Positions 40,901 to 47,680 of a stretch of 64,000 nucleotides of DNA are shown here, piece after piece. Position 1 is the stretch's first letter. Each line of letters opens with the position of its first letter. Source of the DNA: Pseudomonas lini (GTDB taxonomy: Bacteria; Pseudomonadota; Gammaproteobacteria; Pseudomonadales; Pseudomonadaceae); the NCBI RefSeq assembly GCF_030812475.1, contig NZ_JAUSSR010000004.1, positions 248,001 through 312,000 of the forward strand. Reading direction: 5' to 3'. The notes under the pieces were generated by a model that saw only the letters and a list, made by a program, of their open reading frames with translations, did no database searches and was not told the DNA's origin. Both the position numbers and the translations under genes were made by a program.

Positions 40901-43812
40901 GCACCCGGGGAAAGCACGCCGTCTTCATAGTTCCAGCCGTTGGCCGAACCGTCGGCCGCAGTCAGGTCCCATTTCGGCAGGTGAATGTGCTGGCCGATCA
41001 CGTCGGTCGGCGTGCGCACCTGATAGTCGTCCATCTCATAGGTGGCCGGCACCAGGTTGGTTTGCTGGTACTGCACGCAGTCGAAGGTGTTCATGCGCAT
41101 CACCAGCGGCTCTGGTGGACGCTGCTTGGTGATCACCGGCCAGGCGTCTTCCCATAGCGCCAGGATGCGCGCTTGCGGGAAGTGGTAGCCGACCTTGTTG
41201 TACACCGCGTCGAACTGAATGTTGGCGGCTTTATAGACCCGTGGACGGTCGGCGGTGAAGGTCGAGGAACCGGTGTAGGACATGCCGTCAATCCGTTCAC
41301 CGCTGTTGAACTCGCCGGTGCCGGCGCTGCTGGTCAGGCGTTTTTGCCGGTCATCCATGCACGGTTCGTAATAGGGTGCGCCAGCGATCGGCAAGGCGCC
41401 GTTTGTGCGGAAATTGCGTGCCACCACCTGATTGCCCGGCAGCACGGCAAAGCTTGGGTGGTCTTTTTTAGCGTGGAACGCCATGGCCGCCTGTTCGACT
41501 TCGGTGCCCTCTTCCGGCATGTAGATGGGTTTGGCCCGGGTCACTTCCTTGGAGAAATCCAGGGAGGTGGTAATGGTGTGCGCCTCGCCACCGGCGGAGA
41601 AGCCGTCCAGGGAATGGCGCCCAAGGCCACCGTCCCAGCCACCGGACTGAGCGGGGTCGAGGTTGGCCCACAACGCATTGCCGCTCGTCTTCAAGGACTG
41701 AGCCTTGGCCGCGTCGAGCATGTCCAGCGGTGGGGTCGGTGGGCGTTGGCCGACCGATGTTTCCATGCCGCCGATCCAGAATGGATAGCCAGGGTTTTTC
41801 AGGCTGCCGTCGGCATTGCGGTTGGCTTCACTGCGATCGACCAGGGCCAGGGAACCGATGGCCTGGGCGCCGCCACTGCCGCCATGGTGTTCGCCGTCGT
41901 CATCTTCCTCGTCATCGTCATCGCCACCGGCCACCAGGGTTTCGCCGATTTTCGGCACCACCGCGACTTTGCCCGGCATCGGTGCCATGGCTTTGCCTGG
42001 CAACGGCACTATCGCGGGGATCGGAGTACCGGCAACGATCTCGCCATCAGGCAAGGCCCGAGCGCCAGTTGCCGGTTTGCCGCTGCGCAATGCGTAAGGT
42101 TCGCTGTGGAAACCGTCGTTGCCTTGTTGGGACACTTCGAGTCTGGTGCCTTCTTCAAACACATCGTGCACCCGCCACATGCTCCACATGCCTTGGGCGA
42201 AGTGCGGGTAGAAGTGGCAGTGATAGATCGCATCGCCGGCGACGCGGTTGCGGTTTCCCGAACCGCCGTTGGCGATTTCATAGGTGTAGCCGGCGCCCGG
42301 GCCGATGCCCTGGGCGTCCACATAATCGGAGTTGTCGTCGTTGGGGTTGAACAGCCATTGGTGGCCGTGCAGGTGAAAAATATGCTGTTCGTGGCCGTTG
42401 TGGGTGTTGCGGAATTTGACGAAGTCACCGATGTAGCTGTGGTTGACGTTGGACGGCTCGGACGGGTACAGCGCCATGGTCGCCTTGACCCCGACCTGAT
42501 CCGCGTTCGGCACCTGGCCTGGGAGAATGCCCTCCAGGCCGGTATTGGCCGGTACGTCCACCAGCATCGCCACGTCGCCGACGGTGTGGGAGCTGAGGAA
42601 GAATTCTTCGTAGGCGCAGGACAGGCAGTCGTGCATCGGCCCGACCCCCAAACGGTTGGCCACCACTTCGGCCCCCATACCGCCGGAGCCGTAGTTGATC
42701 ATGAACGAGTCGCGGGTCGGCTCCAGCACGTGGGCCATCACCGGGTCGGCCCAGTACGCGGGGAACGCCTGGGTCGCGGCGGTTTCATCCTGGAACTGCG
42801 AAGCGAAATCGCGGAACGGCTCCAGGCGATTGGGGATCGCCGGGTTGCGTTTGCCGAGGGCTTCCAGCGGGTAGGTCGAGGGCGGGAAGCTGCCATCGGC
42901 GTTGCTGCCCATCACGATCGCGTCGCTCTCGCTGGAAATGATTTCGTTGCCGTCGACCATGTTGATGATCGGCGTGCCGGCCTTGCCTTCACGGACCCAC
43001 GGTTCGCGTTGCGGGTAACGCGCCTGGTAGTCGACGATCGGCTGACCGGCCGGGGTGCGGCCGGCGCTGGCCAGGCGCATCTCTTCTTCGGTCAGGGTAT
43101 TGCGATAAGTGCGGCCGCCCTTGGGCACTACCACCACCTGGCCGAACAGGCCGTTGGCGACGTTGCCAGCATCCCCTTCACCACCGAAGGTCGCGCCACG
43201 GCTGCTGGCGGCGAATGCACCTTCGCGCTCGGCATACAAGGTGTAGGAACGTGTCGCGCCTGGCGGAATCAAGGTGTTGGCATTGCGCCCGCTATAGGAC
43301 GCAATGTCGTCAATGCTGTTGACGGCCTGCATGCCGTTGACCTGGAAGCCGACGTGCCGGTCCTTGACCTGCTCGTCGACCTTGAACTGGTCCACGTTAC
43401 CGATTTCAACCTCGCCCTCTACTCCCTCACCGTCTTCGTGGGAACCGGGGTTGGCCTGGTAGGCCAGCAGGTTCTGCAGGTTGATGGTCAGGCAGTCCCC
43501 CGCCGCGACACGCAGCACCAGCGGCCGCGGACGCTTGTCCGGTCGCAGCGAAACCTTGCCCGGCACCGCCGCGCCGCCCTGGGCCAGGGACCGGTCATGA
43601 TCGTCGACCACGTCGCGGCGCAGGGCGAACATCATGCCGTTGACGTTCTGCGCGCCGAGGCGGTTGAACATCAGTGGCTGATCCAGGGCCACGACGTTGG
43701 CCACCAGATTGCGTTCGCAGCGCAGCGCCGCCTCGGCCACCCCGATGCCCAGCATCGGCGCCACCAACAGCAGCAATTTGAAAAGGGACTGAGCGTTGGG
43801 TATGCCGGTCAT
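37993..43812 (-). CDS. mnxG: MnxG-type giant multicopper oxidase (Mn(II) oxidase)
   Basis: A 1939-residue exported multicopper oxidase (signal LFKLLLLVAPMLGIGVAEA). Copper-ligand clusters appear along the chain: HIFHLHGHQW (about 472), YHCHFYPH (about 529), FTHDHLGPSTHQ (about 1040), HEEEHNVTLHG (about 1302) and HFSFMHPSAG (about 1889), with several cupredoxin domains between them. P. putida GB-1 MnxG, a genetically proven Mn(II) oxidase, has about this size and domain complexity, whereas the Bacillus MnxG is about 1200 residues. An acidic tract (DDDDEEDDDGE) lies at about 620-640. ATG at 43812 is preferred over GTG 43818 because GAGG is then 9 bases away. A sigma-54 promoter, an IHF site and two enhancer-like palindromes precede it. 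Confidence 0.88.
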   Translation of the reverse strand: MTGIPNAQSLFKLLLLVAPMLGIGVAEAALRCERNLVANVVALDQPLMFNRLGAQNVNGMMFALRRDVVDDHDRSLAQGGAAVPGKVSLRPDKRPRPLVLRVAAGDCLTINLQNLLAYQANPGSHEDGEGVEGEVEIGNVDQFKVDEQVKDRHVGFQVNGMQAVNSIDDIASYSGRNANTLIPPGATRSYTLYAEREGAFAASSRGATFGGEGDAGNVANGLFGQVVVVPKGGRTYRNTLTEEEMRLASAGRTPAGQPIVDYQARYPQREPWVREGKAGTPIINMVDGNEIISSESDAIVMGSNADGSFPPSTYPLEALGKRNPAIPNRLEPFRDFASQFQDETAATQAFPAYWADPVMAHVLEPTRDSFMINYGSGGMGAEVVANRLGVGPMHDCLSCAYEEFFLSSHTVGDVAMLVDVPANTGLEGILPGQVPNADQVGVKATMALYPSEPSNVNHSYIGDFVKFRNTHNGHEQHIFHLHGHQWLFNPNDDNSDYVDAQGIGPGAGYTYEIANGGSGNRNRVAGDAIYHCHFYPHFAQGMWSMWRVHDVFEEGTRLEVSQQGNDGFHSEPYALRSGKPATGARALPDGEIVAGTPIPAIVPLPGKAMAPMPGKVAVVPKIGETLVAGGDDDDEEDDDGEHHGGSGGAQAIGSLALVDRSEANRNADGSLKNPGYPFWIGGMETSVGQRPPTPPLDMLDAAKAQSLKTSGNALWANLDPAQSGGWDGGLGRHSLDGFSAGGEAHTITTSLDFSKEVTRAKPIYMPEEGTEVEQAAMAFHAKKDHPSFAVLPGNQVVARNFRTNGALPIAGAPYYEPCMDDRQKRLTSSAGTGEFNSGERIDGMSYTGSSTFTADRPRVYKAANIQFDAVYNKVGYHFPQARILALWEDAWPVITKQRPPEPLVMRMNTFDCVQYQQTNLVPATYEMDDYQVRTPTDVIGQHIHLPKWDLTAADGSANGWNYEDGVLSPGAVQERIHAIREFNQCEGTDPRDGTPACPKAKAHPFFGQYGRADWVGARTAMQRWFVDPVVNAKGVDRGLGTIFTHDHLGPSTHQQIGLYATVLAEPAGSTWFHAETGEPLYSGARQDGGPTSWQAVVSTGDLDGDGKNDSFREFFLEYSDFQHAYEAGVYVGAGPNGVPNPQAFPATADSFRYAINPPVRNNASNLLEGIVEVQGGQVPGCPSRPCPQAISVDDPGMFVVNYRNEPLALRVYDPNKVGPDGKRGMQADGLGGDLAYAMQSRTDRAIAAMNLAPNLVTAATGPTGGTTLFPPHINRGGAEPGDPFTPMLRTYTGDNVRLRVHAGGHEEEHNVTLHGVKWLQSGSGFGNSSNSGWRSSQMVGISEQLGFNAPVSMMSSSAATTGDYLYSMDASLEGYWNGIWGVMRNYTAQRSDLFAVPNNPKPMGMRNTVAFDGICPRYGANPNGIGTRPTVQRNYEVVAALANDILRNPLNLTIGDPAGLGQHVGGPLNPAGGTLVFNSRTVSIPQVTVTDPEDGETFTIGGQSGPLHDPTAILYVRKGDLDPITGKLKPGVPVEPLVLRAAAGDCVNITLENRLPLIMPDLTQTAVMQGMVKRDRNSGLGVTTFSNNLMRPSSHVGLHAQLLAYDITKSDGTNVGTNPTQTVPPRVGTVGAYPTRTYQYYAGHLEREGKPITQLGRNVDNINATAVEFGGLNFTPADVIKQPQKGLGGAMSILPIGATWVDDARKVTATVTAPGQTTYRDFAMVWQKALNIRWANGRPVEGIAAEGLGVPTDPQDNSSMAINYRAEPLWFRFGLAPDAPFGHADGHGYGDVPNAHMAYSNALVGGDPQTPVLYVKPGQPFRTHIMMPTGGSRGTTFQLDGHVWSVNPFQSEKSDTGGYPMSTPGVGSVRFGYNPMSMYIGARESILPAAHFSFMHPSAGGSNAIPGDYLFRDYGAYGNTAGLWGLLRVTNEPEPAPAP

Positions 43813-43867
43813 GATCACGGGCCTCGCTGTGGGTGCTCACAGGAATAATTCTCGACAAATCCCCTGG

Positions 43868-43883
43868 AGCAATCCGCATGCCA
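43868..43883 (-). promoter_or_regulatory. Sigma-54 promoter of mnxG
   Basis: On the minus strand TGGCATGCGGATTGCT matches the TGGCACG-N4-TTGCT consensus at 11 of 12 fixed positions, with exact GG-N10-GC spacing. Transcription would begin near 43856, about 44 bases before the mnxG ATG. Confidence 0.82.
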
Positions 43884-43900
43884 TAAAATTTATTGTTGTT

Positions 43901-43913
43901 TATCAATCAGTTA
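43901..43913 (+). promoter_or_regulatory. Consensus IHF site between mnxG promoter and enhancers
   Basis: TATCAATCAGTTA fits WATCAA-N4-TTR exactly and lies in an AT-rich stretch between the -24/-12 element (43868-43883) and the enhancer palindromes (43956-43995). This is where IHF bends DNA in many sigma-54 systems. Confidence 0.65.
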
Positions 43914-43953
43914 GTGTCAGCACTTGATAATCCGGGGGATATTCCCCACCCAT

Positions 43954-43998
43954 TCCCCCTTTTACGGGTCGGGACTTCTTGCCCCATTGTTGGGGAAA
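43954..43998. promoter_or_regulatory. Two candidate MnxR enhancer sites (mnxG)
   Basis: CCCC-ATTGTT-GGGG at 43982-43995 is a full copy of the shared palindrome. CCCC-TTTTAC-GGGT at 43956-43969 is a near copy, with its centre 26 bp away. They lie about 75-125 bp upstream of the mnxG promoter. Confidence 0.62.
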
Positions 43999-44017
43999 CT
44001 TGCCCCACGGCTGCCGA

Positions 44018-44626
44018 TCACAACGGCGCATCCACGGCCAGGCCCTGCAAGCGTCGGTACTGGCGCAACACGCTCGGCACATAACGCTGGGTTTCGGCGA
44101 ACGGCGGGATCACCCCGCCACGGCTGAGCACCGCTTGCGGCCCGGCGTTGTAGGCCGCCACGGCGAGGCTGATGTCGTTGTCGAAAAGGGTCATCAGGCG
44201 CTTGAGATAACGGGCGCCGCCCTGGATGTTGGCCTTGGGATCGTAGACATCGGTCACGCCCATTTCCCGGGCGGTGTCAGGCATCAATTGCATCAGCCCG
44301 CCGGCGCCCTTGGGCGAGACCGCGCCGGCGTTGTAGCTGGACTCGGTCTGGATCACGGCATGCAACAGCGCCGCGGGCAGCTGATTGGCCGTGGCCGCCG
44401 CCGAGACCAGCTCGGCGTAGGGTTGCCGGGCAACCATCTGCGGTTGCCGTTCGATGCTGACCTGGGCGGATCCAGGCTCGTGAATCACCCGCTCGTAGGT
44501 ACGACCGGGACGGTGGACATTGGACAAGACGTAGCTGCCCTTGGCGTCCACCGACACGAACACATCGGCCTGTGCGACGCCGGTCTGCAGCAGCAGCGCG
44601 AGCAGTCCCATGGTGAGTGCTTTCAT
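44018..44626 (-). CDS. Periplasmic lytic transglycosylase (SLT family)
   Basis: A 202-residue protein with a Sec signal (MKALTMGLLALLLQTGVAQA). A small DUF4124-like beta region (DVFVSVDAKGSYVLSNVHR) is followed by a family-1 SLT domain with catalytic Glu in AVIQTESSYN, then GAGGLMQLMPDTAREMGV, YDPKANIQGGARYL and AVAAYNAGP. Such enzymes clear peptidoglycan for envelope-spanning machines. Its neighbour on the other strand is the pseudopilin gene, so it probably serves the secretion apparatus of this cluster. ATG 44626 has a GGGGAGG site. Confidence 0.88.
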   Translation of the reverse strand: MKALTMGLLALLLQTGVAQADVFVSVDAKGSYVLSNVHRPGRTYERVIHEPGSAQVSIERQPQMVARQPYAELVSAAATANQLPAALLHAVIQTESSYNAGAVSPKGAGGLMQLMPDTAREMGVTDVYDPKANIQGGARYLKRLMTLFDNDISLAVAAYNAGPQAVLSRGGVIPPFAETQRYVPSVLRQYRRLQGLAVDAPL

Positions 44627-44645
44627 TGTTATGCCTCCCCGGACC

Positions 44646-44713
44646 AGCCCCGAAAAATGGGGGTAATGCCCCAATGGGCGGTCGTATTCCTGCCATACGC
44701 AAGCACTGTGCCG
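44646..44713. promoter_or_regulatory. Regulatory region between transglycosylase and gspG (tentative)
   Basis: On the minus strand CGGCACAGTGCTTGCG (44713-44698) has GG-N10-GC spacing and reads like a sigma-54 promoter for the transglycosylase. CCCC-GAAAAAT-GGGGG (44648-44663) and TGCCCC (44667-44672) resemble the enhancer palindrome but have a 7-base spacer or only one half. They lie downstream of that promoter, so they would more naturally serve the plus-strand gspG gene. Confidence 0.4.
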
Positions 44714-44821
44714 GATGCGCGAAGGCCCGTGATCCGGGGGTTACAGCAGGCTGCCCGAGCGTGAGCATGGCAATTGCATAAGCCGTCATGGCGACCCTTC
44801 TGCCCACTGTGTGAGGTCATC

Positions 44822-45256
44822 ATGAATCAGCGTCTGTGTAGTACCCCGCGAACGCAAAGCGGGTTCACCCTGCTCGAACTGTTGGTGGTGCTGGTGGTGC
44901 TCGGGCTGTTGGCCGGCATCGTCGCGCCGAAGTATTTCGCCCAGCTGGGGCGTTCCGAAGTGAAGGTGGCCAAGGCGCAAATCGAGGGCCTGGGCAAGGC
45001 CCTGGATCTGTACCGGCTGGAGGTCGGCCATTACCCGTCGACCGAACAGGGTTTGCAGGCGCTGGTCACCGCGCCGAGCGACGAAACCCGATGGACCGGT
45101 CCTTATCTGCAGAAAAAACTGCCGCAGGATCCATGGGGCCGCAACTACAGCTACCGCTACCCCGGCGAGAACGGCGAGTACGACCTGCTGTCCATGGGCA
45201 AGGACGGCCAACCCGGCGGCGAAGGCGAAAACGCCGAAGTCACCAGCTGGCAATGA
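44822..45256 (+). CDS. gspG: Major pseudopilin GspG
   Basis: A 144-residue classical GspG: leader MNQRLCSTPRTQSG|FTLLELLVVLVVLGLLAG with Glu5. Then VAKAQIEGLGKALDLYRLEV, GHYPSTEQGLQALVTAP and LQKKLPQDPWGRNYSYRYPG follow, the highly conserved GspG body with its C-terminal calcium-binding loop (YDLLSMGKDGQPGGEGE). It is the main subunit of the pseudopilus. The start at 44822 is chosen because it gives the normal leader. It is followed 12 bases on by gspF. The other machine parts lie 14-21 kb away behind a different promoter. Confidence 0.93.
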   Translation: MNQRLCSTPRTQSGFTLLELLVVLVVLGLLAGIVAPKYFAQLGRSEVKVAKAQIEGLGKALDLYRLEVGHYPSTEQGLQALVTAPSDETRWTGPYLQKKLPQDPWGRNYSYRYPGENGEYDLLSMGKDGQPGGEGENAEVTSWQ

Positions 45257-45268
45257 CGAGGGACGACC

Positions 45269-46456
45269 ATGCGCTTTCACCTCAAGGCCGTGGGCAAGGC
45301 TGGCGTGGTCTCGATGACAGTCGAGGCTCCGGGCAACAGCGAAGCCCGTCGCATCGTCGAAGACCAGGGTTATCGGGTCGTCAGTATGTCGGCCGAGCGT
45401 CACTGGCGTTCACTGGGACTTCGAAAGCGCGAGACATTCAACCTGGTGCTGTTCAGCCAGGAACTGACGACGTTACTCAACGCCGGTCTGCCGTTGATCG
45501 ATGCACTGGAAAGCCTGGCGGAAAAAGAAAGTGCGCCTCAAGCCCGCAAGACCTTGAGCGAACTGGTACGCCTGCTGTACGAAGGCAAGTCGTTTTCCCA
45601 GGCGCTGGGCCAACTGTCGGCGGTGTTCCCGCCACTCTACGTTGCGCTGGTGCAGTCAAGCGAGAAGACCGGCGCCGTGGGCGATGCCCTGGGCCGCTAT
45701 GTCAGCTATCGCCAGCGCATGGACGAGGTTCGGCAGAAGATCGTCAGCGCGTCGATCTACCCCCTGCTGTTGCTGGTGGTAGGCAGCGGCGTGGTGTTGT
45801 TTCTGATGGGCTACGTGGTGCCGCGCTTCAGCCTGGTGTTCGAAGGCCTGGGCTCCAATTTGCCATGGCTGTCGCAGATTTTGATGAGCGGCGGCATGTT
45901 CCTGCACGCCCACCAGGGTGAGTTCTTCGGTGGTTTGGGCGCGATCGTCGTTGCCCTCGCCTTCCTCCAGCGTCAACCGGCTTTTCGCCGGGGCCTGGAC
46001 CGGGTGATTGAAAAACTCCCGGCAGTCCATCAACGCATCTTCATGTACGAACTGGCGCGTTTTTACCGCTCCCTGGGGATCCTGCTGCAAGGCGGCATCC
46101 CCCTCGTCACCGCCATGGGCATGGTCCGCGGCCTGCTCACCGTCGCCTCCCGCGTGCGCCTGGACCAGGCCTGTGAACGGGTCCGCGAAGGGCAATCACT
46201 GTCGGCCGCGCTGGAGCTCAATCACCTGGTGACGCCAGTGTCCCTGCGCTTGCTGCGCGCTGGCGAACAGTCCGGCAACCTGGGGCAAATGATGGAACGC
46301 AGCGCCGATTTCTACGACGAGGAAATCAGCCGCTGGATCGAATGGTTCGTGCGGCTGTTCGAACCCCTGCTCATGACCTTTATCGGCCTGCTGATCGGGG
46401 TCATCGTGATCCTGATGTACATCCCGATTTTTGAGTTGGCTTCGAGTATTCATTGA
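45269..46456 (+). CDS. gspF: GspF inner-membrane platform protein
   Basis: A 395-residue protein with two T2SSF domains (about 65-190 and 265-390) and three membrane helices (about 165-190, 215-235, 365-390). Conserved pieces include FSQELTTLLNAGLPLIDALE, ALVQSSEKTGAVGDALGRYV and LLRAGEQSGNLGQMMERSAD. It links the GspE ATPase to pseudopilin assembly. No other GspF is encoded in the secretion operon at 22-32 kb, which supports the view that the split loci form one machine. GAGGG ribosome site before ATG 45269. Confidence 0.93.
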   Translation: MRFHLKAVGKAGVVSMTVEAPGNSEARRIVEDQGYRVVSMSAERHWRSLGLRKRETFNLVLFSQELTTLLNAGLPLIDALESLAEKESAPQARKTLSELVRLLYEGKSFSQALGQLSAVFPPLYVALVQSSEKTGAVGDALGRYVSYRQRMDEVRQKIVSASIYPLLLLVVGSGVVLFLMGYVVPRFSLVFEGLGSNLPWLSQILMSGGMFLHAHQGEFFGGLGAIVVALAFLQRQPAFRRGLDRVIEKLPAVHQRIFMYELARFYRSLGILLQGGIPLVTAMGMVRGLLTVASRVRLDQACERVREGQSLSAALELNHLVTPVSLRLLRAGEQSGNLGQMMERSADFYDEEISRWIEWFVRLFEPLLMTFIGLLIGVIVILMYIPIFELASSIH

Positions 46457-46537
46457 TGGCGACCCGGGCTCATCGCTCGGGCGATGGATAATGCCGGTGG
46501 GTCCTGCCAAACACCCATCGCACAAGCTCGACAAAAA

Positions 46538-46646
46538 CCTGTGGGAGCGAGCCTGCTCGCGAAAGCGGAGTGTCAGGCAACATTAATGCTGGATGACAAA
46601 TCGCTTTCGCGAGCAAGTCGAATCGTCGCACCGCCGCTCCCACATG
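46538..46646. repeat. REPIN
   Basis: GTGGGAGCGAGCCTGCTCGC and the inverted TTTCGCGAGCAAGTCG..CTCCCAC flank about 35 bases. It separates the convergent gspF and LysR genes. Confidence 0.7.
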
Positions 46647-46660
46647 GAAAGTGCTTCGTT

Positions 46661-47557
46661 CTATAAAGCTTCGTCAGTCCGATCCAGCCGCTCGCGCAGA
46701 AACTCGATCAACGCCCGCACCGGCCTCGACCCCTGGCGATGCTGCGGATACACCGCCGATAACGTCAGCGGCTCAGGCCGAAAATCGTCCAGCACCGGCA
46801 CCAGCCTGCCATCCTTCAACGCCGCGCCGACAATGAAAATCGGCAAGTAGGTAATCCCCATCCCGGCGATCGCTGCGTCCTTGAGCAATTCACCGTTGTT
46901 GACCCGCATCCGCCCGGTGACGTTGACCGCCAGTGGCTTGCCCTGCCCTGCGAATCGCCACTGCACCTGACGACCATGGCCATACGGCAGGCAGTCATGA
47001 TTGTGCAAGTCTTCGGGCTTGAGCGGCGTGCCACGTTCGGCCAGGTACGCCGGGCTGGCGCAATACACACGCTGTATGGAGGCGATGCGTCGGGCGATCA
47101 GCGTCGAGTCTTCCAGAATGCCGATGCGCAGGGCCAGGTCGTAGCCCTCGCTGAGCAGGTCCACTGGCCTGTCGCTCAAGTCGACTTCCACCGTGACGTC
47201 GCGATATCGCTGCAAGAACAGCGGCAGCAGACAGCCCAGGTGCGCCAGCGCGAACGACAGCGGCGCACTCACGCGAATGGTGCCCCGCGGCTCGGTGGTC
47301 TGGCCGGCGATACCCTGCTCCACCTGCTCCACTTCACCGAGCAGGCGCAAGGCCGACTCGTAGTAACTCTGCCCCAGGGGCGTGACGTCCAGGCGCCGGG
47401 TAGACCGGTTGAGCAAACGCACACCCAGGCGCTCTTCGAGCTGCATCAGCCGCCGGCTGACGAATTGCTTGGACAGACCCAATTGATCGGCGGCAGCAGT
47501 AAAGCTGCCGGAGTCCATGACCTGGCAAAAAATACGCATGTCTTCGAAGGGGTTCAT
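46661..47557 (-). CDS. LysR-family transcriptional regulator
   Basis: A 298-residue regulator. The N-terminal winged helix (MNPFEDMRIFCQVMDSGSFT, AADQLGLSKQFVSRRLMQLE) is followed by a LysR substrate-binding domain (GTIRVSAPLSFALAHLGCLL, LALRIGILEDSTLIARRIAS). ATG 47557 is chosen as the normal LysR start. It is divergent from the MscS-type channel gene, 120 bases away, so that gene is a possible target. The effector is unknown. Related to the aerobic-regulator-like CrgA/DsdC-type group by eye only. Confidence 0.9.
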   Translation of the reverse strand: MNPFEDMRIFCQVMDSGSFTAAADQLGLSKQFVSRRLMQLEERLGVRLLNRSTRRLDVTPLGQSYYESALRLLGEVEQVEQGIAGQTTEPRGTIRVSAPLSFALAHLGCLLPLFLQRYRDVTVEVDLSDRPVDLLSEGYDLALRIGILEDSTLIARRIASIQRVYCASPAYLAERGTPLKPEDLHNHDCLPYGHGRQVQWRFAGQGKPLAVNVTGRMRVNNGELLKDAAIAGMGITYLPIFIVGAALKDGRLVPVLDDFRPEPLTLSAVYPQHRQGSRPVRALIEFLRERLDRTDEAL

Positions 47558-47680
47558 TGTCACATCCTGGTTGACAGTCATACACTTTATAGCCGCTTTT
47601 TCCCTTTTCAGCACCCCATTAATCTCTGTCACAAAGCACGCGTCACCTGATAGCAACCCTCTTGCCGCCGGAGTTTACCC

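Noticed and set aside
37921..43848. Two very long plus-strand open frames (over 1000 and about 890 codons) opposite mnxG
   Set aside because: They are His/Arg/Gln/Gly-rich antisense shadows of the GC-rich mnxG frame, lack signal peptides, domains or ribosome sites, and the minus-strand protein has clear copper-site motifs.
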